From positions 186,001 to 250,000 of the forward strand of contig JAXLXY010000005.1 in NCBI GenBank assembly GCA_046327715.1: a DNA stretch of 64,000 bases, given 5' to 3'. This stretch comes from JADJOM01 sp046327715 (GTDB lineage: Bacteria; Gemmatimonadota; Gemmatimonadetes; Gemmatimonadales; GWC2-71-9). The stretch's first letter is position 1, and each line of letters begins with the position of its first letter. A model generated the notes under the pieces. It saw only the letters and a program-made list of their open reading frames with translations, did no database searches and was not told where the DNA came from. Made by a program: the position numbers and the translations under genes. Of this stretch, positions 16,622-25,870 are shown piece after piece.

Positions 16622-19600
16622 ATGAGTTCATTGCGACGGTACCGCCCGCACCGGGCATGGCACGGATTGCCGCTCCTGCTGGGAGCACTGTTGGCGTGCA
16701 CCGCCGAGTCGCGGACGGGAGGCCAGCCACCGCCGACCGCCGTGCCGCAGCTGGACCTGGCTCCGGCTACCGTGGCATTCACCTATGCGCCCGGCGGGCC
16801 GCTGCCAGCGGTTCAGGCGGTCAACCTCACGGCAAGCCCGGGCACGGTTGATGGGCTGACGATCGGGACCATCCTCTACGCGCCGATTTCCTCAGGGTGG
16901 CTCTCGGCAGACTTCGGCAGTTCCGGCGATGCCACGCCAACAACGGTCGTATTGACGGCCACCCCGCCTGCCGACCTGCAGCCTGGCAGTTACGTGGCCA
17001 ATGTGCCGATCGGCTCCAGTGTCACTGGGGTGAATACGCAGTACGTCGTGGCGACCCTCACCGTCACGCCCACGCCGCTGCTCGGGGTATCGCCCGGGTC
17101 TGTGACGCTGAGCGCGACGCAGGGTGGCGCCAATCCCGCCCCCCAGTTCGTCGACGTGGACAATCTGGGTTCAGGGACCCTCTCCGGACTGAATCTCGGG
17201 ACGATTTCCTACGGGGGTGGGGCCACCGGGTGGATCTCGGCCAGCCTGAGCGGTTCCACCGCGCCGGCGACGATCACTCTCCAGGCCACGAGCAGCGGCC
17301 TGGCCACGGGGACCTATACGGCGCTGATCCCGGTGCGCTCGACCCTCCCCGGGGTGGTGGCCGACACCATCCTCGTCAGTCTCGGCGTCAGCGCCAGCTC
17401 CACGCCGCCGACCATCGCGATCTCGCCGTCCCTGGTGCCGGTGTCCGCCGTCGTCGGTGGCGCGAATCCCCCGCCACAGATCGCCTCGGTATCGAATGCC
17501 GGCGGCGGGACCCTCGGGGGATTGAGCGTCGGAACGATCAGCTATGGCGCGGGTGCGAACGGCTGGCTTTCTGCCTCGATCAACCAGGCGACCGCTCCGG
17601 CGCAGGTGACCGTGCAGCCGTCGACCGGCTCCCTCCAGGCCGGCACCTATACCGCAACCGTGCGGGTGCAGAGCACGCAAGTCGGCGTGGCACCGGCGAC
17701 GTTTGCCGTCGCCTTCACGGTGAGCCCGACGTCCCAGCCGCCCGCGATCAGCGTGGCGCCAGCGACACCCTCCTTCACCGCCACCAGCGGCGGGGCCGAT
17801 CCCGCGGCGATCGCCGTCAGCGTGACGAACAGCGGCGGTGGGTCCCTGAACCTCCTCGCCCTGGGGGCCACCAGCTACGGGGCCGGGGCGAGCGGCTGGC
17901 TGGGCGCGTCGCTCAGCAATACCACCGCACCCGCCACCATCACGTTGACGGCGCAGACCGGCGCACTGGCACCCGGCACCTACACCGCCACGGTACCCGT
18001 GCAGTCCGGAGTCAGCGGGGTGGCCACCAAGAATCTCGCGATCACCTTCACGGTGCTGTCGCCGACGGCGTCGCCGGCCATCGCGTTTGCGCCGGGCGAC
18101 GCGAATTTCACGGGTCAAACAGGTGGATCGAATCCCACGGCCCGCGTGGTCCAGGTGACCAATTCGGGTGGCGGGACCCTGACGGGCCTCGCCGTCGGGA
18201 CAATCTCGTACACTTCGGGGGGCGCCACCGGTTGGCTGAGCGCGACCCTCAACACGACGACCGCACCCGCGACCCTCACGGTGCAGCCGACCACGGGGGC
18301 GCTCGCGGCGGGGACCTACCGGGCCCTCATCCCGGTGAGTTCCCCGGTGGCCGGCAACTCGCCCCGCAACATCGGCGTCCGCTTCGATGTGTCCGGCGCT
18401 CCCGCGATGACACTCGCACCGAGCAGCGTGACATTCACCGGTACGACCGGCCAGCCCAGCCCGACGCCCGGGACGGTGGTCGTGGGCAATTCGGGCGGTG
18501 GCAGCCTCGCCGGGCTGACGGCCGGCCCGGTGACCTACGGTGCCGGCCAGCCCACCGGCTGGCTCACCACGACCCTGAGCGCCACGACGACGCCGTCCAC
18601 CCTGGTGCTCACGCCGACGATCGGGACACTGGGCGCGGGCACGTACTCCGCGACGGTGCCGGTGGCCACCACCACGTCCGGCGTTCCGAGCCAGAACGTG
18701 ACCGTCTCGTTCCAGGTCGGCGTCCCGAGTGGCGGTCTGGTCATCCTGACCGGGAACAACCAGTCGGGACTGGTGAACTCGGTACTGCCCATCACCCTCA
18801 AGGCCCGGGTCTACGATGCCGCCGGCAACCCGAAGCCGGGAACCAGCGTCCTCTGGCAGGTGAACAACGGCGGCACCCTCCTCAATACCAGCAGCATCAG
18901 CAATTCGCTGGGCGAGGTCGTTGCCGACTGGCAGGTCGGCCCCCTTGCGGGGATTCACACCGTCACCGTGTCGGCGGCGGGCCTGCCGACCGTGACGTTC
19001 TTTGCCGACGTGCTGTTGCCTCCCAACCCCTCCGCGCATCCGAACGAACCGGCGGGCTACATCGCCTTCGCCGAGCACAATTTCAGCTCGCTGCCTACGT
19101 CGCCGAAGAGCCTGGGCGGACTGCTCGGGGCGTGGTACAACGACCCGACCTATGCCCCGGCCAACCTGGTGGTCGTGACCCCGGACCTGACGGCGCCGGA
19201 GAGCCCCCCGAACGTGCTGCAAACCCGTTACCCCACCGGGCTGATCGGCGGGCGGGCCCCGGTCTACATGTATGGCTGGGACGCGGCGGGGAGCACCAAC
19301 GGGCAGAAGAGCAAGTTCTATTTCTCCCTCTGGATCAAGCTCCAGGGCCCGGATTTCGAGGCCGCGCCAGCCATCACCAAGCTGGGGTTCATCGGCTACG
19401 CAGACGCACCGTCGGTCGGCATCAACCAGGGCTTCTTCGCCCTCCAGAATCTGTCGAATCAGCCGACGATCGCCTCGTCGTTCATCACCCAGTTCCTCGA
19501 GCAGGCGCCCGTCGGCCGGACCCTCGGACCGAACGTCAATACCTCCAAGTTGATGACCTCCGGCGCCTGGCACCAATGGGAGGCGGTGTACGAGATGAAC

Positions 19601-19807
19601 ACGGTCGGTGTGGCGGACGGCAAGTTCAAGATGTGGATCGACGGCATCAAGATTACGGACGTCTCGAACGTCGAGTGGCGGGTTGCCGGTCGCACCAACC
19701 AGTTTTTCCAATGGACTTGGAACCCCACCTGGGGCGGTATCGGCGGGACCAAGAGCCGGAACGACTTCGTAATGATCGACCATGTCTACATGTCGGGATT
19801 GCCATGA
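16622..19807 (+). CDS. Repeat lipoprotein with six Ig/BACON-like repeats and a C-terminal LamG-like domain
   Basis: 1061 residues. The lipobox is LLLGALLAC (lipid cysteine near 26). Six tandem repeats of about 110 residues start near residues 42, 153, 262, 373, 484 and 593; each runs from an APxxxxFTxxxGG strand through NSGGGTLxGLxVGTISYGAGAxGWLSASL and TAPATITLxxxxGxLxxGTYTATVPVxS. They look like BACON/Ig-type beta sandwiches. A seventh Ig-like unit of the invasin type (PITLKARVYDAAGNPKPGTSVLW) covers about 702-795. The last 250 residues are a separate jelly-roll-like domain shared with the next gene. Probably a surface polysaccharide-binding or cleaving protein of the EPS system. The ATG at 16622 is chosen because it starts the lipoprotein signal. 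Confidence 0.8.
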   Translation: MSSLRRYRPHRAWHGLPLLLGALLACTAESRTGGQPPPTAVPQLDLAPATVAFTYAPGGPLPAVQAVNLTASPGTVDGLTIGTILYAPISSGWLSADFGSSGDATPTTVVLTATPPADLQPGSYVANVPIGSSVTGVNTQYVVATLTVTPTPLLGVSPGSVTLSATQGGANPAPQFVDVDNLGSGTLSGLNLGTISYGGGATGWISASLSGSTAPATITLQATSSGLATGTYTALIPVRSTLPGVVADTILVSLGVSASSTPPTIAISPSLVPVSAVVGGANPPPQIASVSNAGGGTLGGLSVGTISYGAGANGWLSASINQATAPAQVTVQPSTGSLQAGTYTATVRVQSTQVGVAPATFAVAFTVSPTSQPPAISVAPATPSFTATSGGADPAAIAVSVTNSGGGSLNLLALGATSYGAGASGWLGASLSNTTAPATITLTAQTGALAPGTYTATVPVQSGVSGVATKNLAITFTVLSPTASPAIAFAPGDANFTGQTGGSNPTARVVQVTNSGGGTLTGLAVGTISYTSGGATGWLSATLNTTTAPATLTVQPTTGALAAGTYRALIPVSSPVAGNSPRNIGVRFDVSGAPAMTLAPSSVTFTGTTGQPSPTPGTVVVGNSGGGSLAGLTAGPVTYGAGQPTGWLTTTLSATTTPSTLVLTPTIGTLGAGTYSATVPVATTTSGVPSQNVTVSFQVGVPSGGLVILTGNNQSGLVNSVLPITLKARVYDAAGNPKPGTSVLWQVNNGGTLLNTSSISNSLGEVVADWQVGPLAGIHTVTVSAAGLPTVTFFADVLLPPNPSAHPNEPAGYIAFAEHNFSSLPTSPKSLGGLLGAWYNDPTYAPANLVVVTPDLTAPESPPNVLQTRYPTGLIGGRAPVYMYGWDAAGSTNGQKSKFYFSLWIKLQGPDFEAAPAITKLGFIGYADAPSVGINQGFFALQNLSNQPTIASSFITQFLEQAPVGRTLGPNVNTSKLMTSGAWHQWEAVYEMNTVGVADGKFKMWIDGIKITDVSNVEWRVAGRTNQFFQWTWNPTWGGIGGTKSRNDFVMIDHVYMSGLP

Positions 19808-20751
19808 TGCACGGCACCGGGTCGGGCGCACTGCTGGTGACGCTCGCCTTGCTGGGGGCGTCGGGGGCCTGCGCTCAGGATCAGCCTCGGAGCCCCGAAG
19901 CGGGCGAGGGTCGCGGTCGCCGTCCGGGCCTCTGGCTGCCGACGGATGAGGGAGGGCCGTGCCCGGCGGACGCTCCCCGCGCTGCCCCACGGCCTGGAGA
20001 GCATGAGCCCCCGGGATTCACCGTGTTCGCGCACTACGATGCCTGTGCGTTTCCGGGCCGCGGCCGGGACCTGGGCATGTGGGCGACCGAGAAGCGACCG
20101 ATGGCGCTCATGCGGGACGCAGAGGCACCGGGCAGTCCCCCGGGCGTGATCCTCACGCGCTATTCGCGGGGCCTGCTGGCCGGCCGGGCTCCCGTCTACT
20201 GGAATGGATGGGACGAGCGTGGCGGGGCGGCGGAGAAGCAGGCGTTCTACCTGTCCCTGTGGATCAAGATCGTCGGCCAGGACTTCGAGGCCGCGCCCGC
20301 CGTCACCAAGCTCGGGTTCATCGGGTACGGCACCGAGCCATCACGCGCGGTGAACCAGGGGTTCTTCGGCATTCCCTCCGGCCGGCAGGCAACGGTGGGC
20401 CGGGCATTCCAGCTGGCCTTCTTCCAGCAGGGACATGTCGATCATGAATCCCGGCAGAACATCGACCGCCGGCCGCTGATGACGGTGGGGGCCTGGCACC
20501 GCTGGGAGGCCGTACTGCGGCTGAACAGCCCCGGGCAGGCCAACGGTGAACTCACCTTCTGGATCGACGGTTACAAGATCATCCAGTACAACAACATGCG
20601 TTTCGTCGACCGGGAGCATCCCCACGGATTCACGATGTACACCTGGAACCCGACTTGGGGCGGAATGGGTGGCACGAGGACCCGGGAGGACCGCATCCTG
20701 ATCGACGATGTGTACCTCTCGGGGCTGCCGTACCAGCCAGCACGCGACTGA
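19804..20751 (+). CDS. Secreted protein, stand-alone copy of the LamG-like domain
   Basis: About 315 residues with a signal peptide (LLVTLALLGASGACAQ; the AC could also make it a lipoprotein). From residue 80 onward it is closely similar to the C-terminal domain of the preceding gene: SLWIK-----DFEAAPA-TKLGFIGY, NQGFF, GAWH-WEAV, WNPTWGG-GGT and the ending DDVYLSGLP. This resembles concanavalin-like sugar-binding or polysaccharide-lyase jelly rolls, but no known catalytic signature is certain. Its ATG overlaps the previous stop, so both are made from one mRNA. It is likely periplasmic or surface-located and may bind or trim the EPS. Confidence 0.75.
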   Translation: MMHGTGSGALLVTLALLGASGACAQDQPRSPEAGEGRGRRPGLWLPTDEGGPCPADAPRAAPRPGEHEPPGFTVFAHYDACAFPGRGRDLGMWATEKRPMALMRDAEAPGSPPGVILTRYSRGLLAGRAPVYWNGWDERGGAAEKQAFYLSLWIKIVGQDFEAAPAVTKLGFIGYGTEPSRAVNQGFFGIPSGRQATVGRAFQLAFFQQGHVDHESRQNIDRRPLMTVGAWHRWEAVLRLNSPGQANGELTFWIDGYKIIQYNNMRFVDREHPHGFTMYTWNPTWGGMGGTRTREDRILIDDVYLSGLPYQPARD

Positions 20752-20887
20752 GATTGCAGGGGCAGCACAGCGGGGGTCTCGCCCGCGACCGGTCCGGCCG
20801 CGGGCGTCTGTACGCATGGGAATCCGCGCGCGCACGGGTTCCACCAGGAACCGGCCGTATCAACCACGCTCGAAGGGGGCTGTTCCG

Positions 20888-22087
20888 GTGTTCGTGATCC
20901 AGGTCGTCGGTGCGGGGCTGCTGCTTCTGGCGAGTGCGCTGGCGTTGCCGCTCGTGTCGGAACTGCTGGCGGCCGCCCGGGGCCTCGTCCGGCGCCGCCC
21001 TGGGTCGGTGGGTGCGCCTCGGACACCCCGCCTCATCTTCCTCGTCCCGGCCCACAACGAATCCACGATGATCGAGGGGTGCGTGCGTTCACTCCTCGTG
21101 CTCCGGGGACCAGTGGCCGATCGCCGGCTGGTGGTCATTGCCGACAACTGCAGCGATGACACCGCGGCCCGGGCGCGTGCGCTCGGGGCGGAGTGCTGGG
21201 AGCGGCAGGACCCGGCTCGGGGGGGCAAGCCGCAGGCCCTGGCCTGGGCCATCGGAAAGCTGGAGCTGGCGGGCTGGGATGCGGTGGTGGTGATCGATGC
21301 CGACACCGAGGTGGACCCGGACTTCGTCACGGCGCTGGGCGGCGAGATGCCCCTGGAGCGGCGCCTGGTGCAGTCCTACTTTGCCACGCTCAACGAGTGG
21401 GACAATTGGCTGACCCGCCTCGCCGGCCTGCTCGCGCGCTGCCGCTATGAGGTGACGTACCCCCTCAAGGTGCGCGCCGGGCTCAACTGCCCGCTCACCG
21501 GCAATGGCATGGTGATCGGGGCCCGCATCCTCGAGGCCGAGGGCTGGCAGCACTTCTCCATCACCGAGAACTGGGAGATGTACGCCGATTTCACCTCGCG
21601 CGGGGTGGACATCGGGTACGCGCGACACGCGCTCATCCGATCCCACGAGGTTGAGACCCTCAAGCAGGGCGGGACGCAGCGCCGGCGCTGGCTCGCCGGC
21701 CGGCTTCAGGTCCTCGGCGAGTACGCCCTCCGCATCCTTCGCAGTGCGAAGATCGGCCCGCTCCAGAAGCTTGATGCCCTCACGGAACTCGCCGCGCCGA
21801 GCCCGATCCTCCATGTGCTGGCGGTGATGGTCGTGACGGCCGCGGCCTTCGCCTGCCGGGCCGACCCCATGGCACGGGCCGCCGGCGTGCTGGCGTCGCT
21901 CTCGCTCCTGCCACTGGTGCTGGCCACGGTCCTGGTGCTTGCCCGGCATCCCGACCCCTGGGGGACGGTGCGCGCGCTGGCGATGGTGCCGGTCTACGCG
22001 GGGTGGCGGCTGGTCGTGGCGATGGGCACGCTCTTCCGGCTTCGGGACCGCACCTGGAAGAAGACGGAGCGCCCGGCCCGCCGCTAG
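20888..22087 (+). CDS. Membrane-bound glycosyltransferase family 2
   Basis: 399 residues from GTG 20888, which has an AAGGGGG ribosome site eight bases upstream; the open frame begins earlier but without coding character. An N-terminal helix (FVIQVVGAGLLLLASALALPLVSELL) precedes a GT-A domain with VPAHNES, a DNCSDDT nucleotide loop, DADTEVD (DxD) and a Q-RRRW motif (QGGTQRRRW) of processive-type GT2 enzymes. Two C-terminal membrane helices follow. It should add sugars to a lipid-linked EPS precursor at the inner membrane. Its stop lies six bases from the convergent stop of the next gene. Confidence 0.85.
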   Translation: MFVIQVVGAGLLLLASALALPLVSELLAAARGLVRRRPGSVGAPRTPRLIFLVPAHNESTMIEGCVRSLLVLRGPVADRRLVVIADNCSDDTAARARALGAECWERQDPARGGKPQALAWAIGKLELAGWDAVVVIDADTEVDPDFVTALGGEMPLERRLVQSYFATLNEWDNWLTRLAGLLARCRYEVTYPLKVRAGLNCPLTGNGMVIGARILEAEGWQHFSITENWEMYADFTSRGVDIGYARHALIRSHEVETLKQGGTQRRRWLAGRLQVLGEYALRILRSAKIGPLQKLDALTELAAPSPILHVLAVMVVTAAAFACRADPMARAAGVLASLSLLPLVLATVLVLARHPDPWGTVRALAMVPVYAGWRLVVAMGTLFRLRDRTWKKTERPARR

Positions 22088-22093
22088 GGCCGC

Positions 22094-24151
22094 CTAGACG
22101 GTCTGTTGCGCCAGTCCGCGGGGAACGGACGCCGCCGCTTCGGCGGGCGGCGTGCGCATCTGGGCGGCGAGTTGGGTGGACCGGGTGTTGTCCCAGCGAT
22201 CCACCGCGAAGACCGACGCGACGTTCATCGCCGGTCGCCCCGGCCGCAGGACCTTCTGGAGCAGGATCGCCGCCCAGCTGAGCGGGTGCAGGATGAACCC
22301 CGGCAGCCAGAGGACCGTGAGGTCGGGGTTGGTGGATCGCAACTGGGTGATCAGCTCCCGTTTCGTGGGCAGCGCCGGCTGCAGGATGTTGACCACGGCG
22401 GGCGCCTCGGCCGGGTGATCCAGGATCCAGGCGAGCGCCTCACCGCAGAACGTCACATCCACGACCCCGAGGCGCTGTCCCGGCGAGCCCACGGCGACGT
22501 AGAATCCGCCGACGCGCTTGCCGAGCCGGCCCGGAGGATCGAAGTCGCCGTAGTCCACGATGGCGCCCGGGCGGGCGACCCGGAGCGTCATGCCCAGTTC
22601 GGCCGCCAGCGTCACGGCCAGCCGCTCGGACTCGAGCTTCCCCCAGACATACGGACCGGATCCCTTGCTGTCGGCCTTGAGCGGGCCGTCGTCGCGGATG
22701 GCCTGGCCCGCCCGCGGCTGCGCCAGTACTGCCACGCTGCTCACGTGGACGACCTCGCGGATCCCGGCGGCGTGGGCGGCGGTCAGGACGTGGCGGGTGG
22801 CGTCGATGGAGTTGCGCTGGTGCTGCTCCCAGCTGCCCGCCGTTTCGGCCGCGGCATGGATCACCGCCGTGGCCCCGCTGAAGTGCGACGGGTCGATCGG
22901 CCGGCCCAGATCAACGTCGCGGTAGTCCACGCCGGCAAGCTGGTCCCAGGGCGCCGGTGTGCGGCGCGCGAGCACCGTGACGGGGTGTCCGGCGGCGAGG
23001 AGCGCCTTGGTAGTGGCCCTCCCGAGGAAGCCGGTGCCCCCGGTGAGCACCACCCGCCCGGCCCGGCCCGTCCCGCCAGGGACCGGCTTGGGTCGGCTCT
23101 GCTCGGCGTAGGTGGCGAGCGCGACCCCGATGCGTTCGCAGAAGGCGACGGTATCCGCAATGTTCTCGGGGGAGACAGGCGAGGGGCCCCCGGACCGGAT
23201 CGCGCCGTAGAAGGCACCGAAGAGTTCGGCCAGGCCGGGATAGCTGCGCTGACCCCCGAGAAACCGCCTGGCCATGGCACGGGTCGTCCCACTCACCAGC
23301 TGCCGCGCGATCTGGTAGGGCGCGAACAACTTTTCGAGCCCCGAGGTCCCCGGTCCGATCAGGCGCTGGACGGTGCCACGCACGTAGTCGGCGTTGATCG
23401 TGCCGTTGGTTCCGGTCAGCCGGAGGAAGCTCTCGACGGGCCGGGCCTGCAGGGAGACCGTCAGTGTCCCGGAGATTCCGCCGCGGCGAATCAGCGCATG
23501 GACCGTTCCCGGGGGGCCGACTTCCACCGCGGTCAGTTCGGTCGGGCCGTCCGCCTCACCATCCAGCGCCGCCAGCAGGACGTAGACTGGGTGGGGCAGG
23601 ATGTCGATCAGCTGGAGGTCGGGGCGGAGCGGGGCCCGGCCATCCGGGGTCCGGCGCACCGTCCGGAAGGAGAAGTAGCTCTCCACGTGGACCAGCTTGC
23701 CGATCGCCGGCCGCAACTCCCGGGCGAGCCGGGACGGGGCCTCCTGCAGGAGCTGATGCCCGGCGCAGACCAGCCGCTGGCGCGACGCGGCGAGGTCGAG
23801 CAGGGCCCGCGCCTCCGCGCCGTGCTCGACGAAGGGCTTCTCCACGTAGACATGGCACCCCGCCTCGAGCGCCGTCCGCGCCAGCGCCGCGTGGGTGGCG
23901 GGCGGCGTGACGATATGAACTACCTCCGGCCGAAGGGCGGCGAGCGCCTCCGGCAGGGTGGCAAAGCCGGCGGCATCCGGGGCAATGGCCCGCATGGCGG
24001 ACTGAGCATCGGGTGACGGATCCACGACCCCCACCACGCGTGCCGGGACACCGCAACGCGCCACGGCCCGGGCGTGATGCTGAGCCATCTTCCCGCCACC
24101 GACCATGAGGATCGTCAACGGGGCAGCGGAATCACCGGGGGGAATGCTCAC
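22094..24151 (-). CDS. Fused Gfo/Idh/MocA oxidoreductase and NAD-dependent epimerase
   Basis: 685 residues with two Rossmann enzymes in one chain. Residues about 12-345 are Gfo/Idh/MocA-like: ILMVGGGKMAQHHARAV for NAD binding and HVYVEKPF, the EKP motif. Residues about 365-670 are an extended SDR: VVLTGGTGFLGRATTKALLAAG, HVSSVAVL and YVWGKLESER, carrying the YxxxK pair. Both families act on nucleotide or free sugars, so the fusion would couple an oxidation with an epimerisation, reduction or dehydration. The exact sugar cannot be read. It is a single-gene minus-strand unit preceded by a good sigma-54 promoter at 24232-24247. Confidence 0.85.
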   Translation of the reverse strand: MSIPPGDSAAPLTILMVGGGKMAQHHARAVARCGVPARVVGVVDPSPDAQSAMRAIAPDAAGFATLPEALAALRPEVVHIVTPPATHAALARTALEAGCHVYVEKPFVEHGAEARALLDLAASRQRLVCAGHQLLQEAPSRLARELRPAIGKLVHVESYFSFRTVRRTPDGRAPLRPDLQLIDILPHPVYVLLAALDGEADGPTELTAVEVGPPGTVHALIRRGGISGTLTVSLQARPVESFLRLTGTNGTINADYVRGTVQRLIGPGTSGLEKLFAPYQIARQLVSGTTRAMARRFLGGQRSYPGLAELFGAFYGAIRSGGPSPVSPENIADTVAFCERIGVALATYAEQSRPKPVPGGTGRAGRVVLTGGTGFLGRATTKALLAAGHPVTVLARRTPAPWDQLAGVDYRDVDLGRPIDPSHFSGATAVIHAAAETAGSWEQHQRNSIDATRHVLTAAHAAGIREVVHVSSVAVLAQPRAGQAIRDDGPLKADSKGSGPYVWGKLESERLAVTLAAELGMTLRVARPGAIVDYGDFDPPGRLGKRVGGFYVAVGSPGQRLGVVDVTFCGEALAWILDHPAEAPAVVNILQPALPTKRELITQLRSTNPDLTVLWLPGFILHPLSWAAILLQKVLRPGRPAMNVASVFAVDRWDNTRSTQLAAQMRTPPAEAAASVPRGLAQQTV

Positions 24152-24231
24152 GCGGGGCTCACGGCCAGAGGTTCAACGGCAGGGATCACCTAGTATGTAT
24201 CACACTGAAACATCTTGCCTGTGCTCTAAGG

Positions 24232-24247
24232 TGCAAATCACACGCCA
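24232..24247 (-). promoter_or_regulatory. Sigma-54 promoter of the oxidoreductase-epimerase gene
   Basis: Read on the minus strand, TGGCGTGTGATTTGCA matches TGGC, G7 and TTGCA at the exact spacing. The predicted start near 24221 gives a leader of about 70 bases before ATG 24151. The 225-base gap is an AT-richer island. Confidence 0.6.
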
Positions 24248-24348
24248 TCAAGTGCAGGCCATGAGCAGGCCGGCCCCCGGCATTGGGGACCAGGTCGCCC
24301 GCAATCTCGAAGCTGTATGGCCCGCCCGTGAACTGAACAGGGATCCCG

Positions 24349-24364
24349 GGGTCTGAAAGTTGCT
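24349..24364 (+). promoter_or_regulatory. Weak sigma-54-like site before the Wzy-type gene
   Basis: GGGTCTGAAAGTTGCT has the GG-N10-GC core and TTGCT, and resembles the site at 13371. Its start point would fall at about 24375, two bases before the ATG, so it makes sense mainly if translation begins lower, for example at the ATG near 24452. An overlapping TACTTT at 24364-24369 (seven bases before ATG 24377) is the competing promoter. Confidence 0.3.
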
Positions 24365-24369
24365 ACTTT
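24364..24369 (+). promoter_or_regulatory. TACTTT -10-like element, 7 bases before the start codon
   Basis: TACTTT, seven bases, ATG at 24377. Same geometry as the elements before the NtrX- and NtrY-like genes, so a leaderless transcript is plausible. No -35 box is evident. Confidence 0.4.
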
Positions 24370-24376
24370 ACGGGCC

Positions 24377-25870
24377 ATGAGCGCGCCGACGCACCCCTCA
24401 TTGACCGCTGGGCCGGCCTACCCGGCCTCGCCACCCACCGCCGTGGGCCGGATGCGGGCTGTGCTCCCTTCCACTGACGCCTTCCGCATGCTGGTCGGGG
24501 CGCTGATGGTCGTGACCATCAGCCGGATCCACCAGCACTACGGCTTCCTCAAGCCGTTCCGGCCCGCGCTGGTGCTCGTCGGGCTTGCCGCGCTATACGC
24601 GGTGGCCAACCCGCGCATGCTGGTCAGCGGGAACCTGTTGCGGCTGTGGCCGACCCGGCTGATGGCCTATCTCGGGGGGGCGGCATGCCTCTCGGTCCCA
24701 TTCGGGCTGTCCATGGGGGGATCGGCCGCGTTCATCCTCGATGAGTACTCGAAGACGCTGATCTTCGGGTTCCTGGTCGTGGCCGCGATCCGGCACGTCC
24801 GGGACCTCTACACCATGGTCTGGTCGTACGTCATCGCCTGCGCGTTCCTGGCGTGGCTGTCGATCTTCGTGTACAAGATGAAGATTGCCAAGGGTGACGA
24901 TTTCGCGCGCATCCAGACGGGCTACAGTTACGACTCCAACGACCTAGGCCTGGTGGTGCTGATCGGGATGGTCTTCAGCATCATGATGCTCCAGGTGGGC
25001 TCCCAGAAGGGCAAGCTCTTCAATCTCGCGATGCTGGCATCGATCGGGGTCACGATCGCCAAGACCGGCAGCCGTGGTACCCTGCTCGGGCTGGCCACCG
25101 TGGTGGCCGTGCTGCTGGTGCTGCTGGAGAACGTCTCGTCCGCCAAGAAACTCGGCTTCGTCGGCATCGTGTCGCTCGGGCTGGTGTTCGCGGCGCCCGC
25201 GGGCTACTGGGATCAGATGCTCACCATCTTTGCCCCGGCGGACGACTACAACCTCACCTCCACCACCGGGCGCTGGCAGGTGTGGAAACGGGGGATGACC
25301 TACCTTGGCCTCAACCCCATCACGGGCATCGGGATCGACAACTTCAGCCGGGCCGAGGGGATGTACTCCCCGATGGCGGCCGCGCGGAATTTCGACCCCG
25401 CGATGGCCGGCATCAAGTGGTCCGCGGCCCACAACTCCTTCGTGCAGGCGCTGGTCGAGACCGGCATCATCGGCGGTGGGATCTTCGTGGCCCTGGTCTT
25501 CGGCGGCATCTACCAGATGTTCAAGCTCCGCCGCCGCATGCCCAAGCACTGGGCCCGCGGTGACCCCGAGCAGCGCTTCCTGGTGAGCATGAGCAGCTAC
25601 ATGCCCGCCGCGCTGATCGCCTTCGCCGTCTCGGGCTCGCTGGTGTCCTTTGCCTGGATCGACCCGATCTACGTCCTGGCCGCCCTGATGTCGGGCCTCT
25701 ACGTCTCGGTGGAGCGCAAGCTGGCCGAGGAGCAGGGGGCGGGCGACGTCCCGGGCGCCGAGCCGGTGCCCGTGGTCCTGCCGCGTCAGGGTCGTGGAGG
25801 GTTGGCCCACCTGCCGGCAGGGGCCGTGTTGCCCGGCCAGGGATTCCGTACGCCGCCACGCCGGCCCTGA
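24377..25870 (+). CDS. O-antigen ligase/polymerase (Wzy-type) membrane protein
   Basis: 497 residues with about ten to eleven membrane helices and the Wzy_C signature: TGSRGTLLGLA in the central helix pair and AAHNSFVQALVETGIIGGG in the large periplasmic loop region. Such proteins polymerise lipid-linked repeat units or ligate glycan chains on the periplasmic side. Its position heads a three-gene operon with a deacetylase and a GT4 enzyme, and the XrtA markers nearby suggest it is the ligase-like protein of exosortase-A loci, though I cannot separate polymerase from ligase. The C-terminal 40 residues are polar and proline-rich. Confidence 0.85.
   Translation: MSAPTHPSLTAGPAYPASPPTAVGRMRAVLPSTDAFRMLVGALMVVTISRIHQHYGFLKPFRPALVLVGLAALYAVANPRMLVSGNLLRLWPTRLMAYLGGAACLSVPFGLSMGGSAAFILDEYSKTLIFGFLVVAAIRHVRDLYTMVWSYVIACAFLAWLSIFVYKMKIAKGDDFARIQTGYSYDSNDLGLVVLIGMVFSIMMLQVGSQKGKLFNLAMLASIGVTIAKTGSRGTLLGLATVVAVLLVLLENVSSAKKLGFVGIVSLGLVFAAPAGYWDQMLTIFAPADDYNLTSTTGRWQVWKRGMTYLGLNPITGIGIDNFSRAEGMYSPMAAARNFDPAMAGIKWSAAHNSFVQALVETGIIGGGIFVALVFGGIYQMFKLRRRMPKHWARGDPEQRFLVSMSSYMPAALIAFAVSGSLVSFAWIDPIYVLAALMSGLYVSVERKLAEEQGAGDVPGAEPVPVVLPRQGRGGLAHLPAGAVLPGQGFRTPPRRP

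Noticed and set aside
16897..19803. A long open frame in another reading frame over the repeat lipoprotein gene that runs into the 19804 gene
   Set aside because: Before 19804 it is rich in R, G, Q and P without domain character and follows the repeats of the real gene; only the part from 19804 is a protein.
17171..19990. A long minus-strand open frame opposite the repeat lipoprotein
   Set aside because: It mirrors the GC-rich repeats on the other strand, shows no domain, and overlaps two well-supported genes.
24181..24348. A possible small RNA or riboswitch in the 225-base gap
   Set aside because: I found no stable hairpin series or known riboswitch core; the gap is explained by two divergent promoters.
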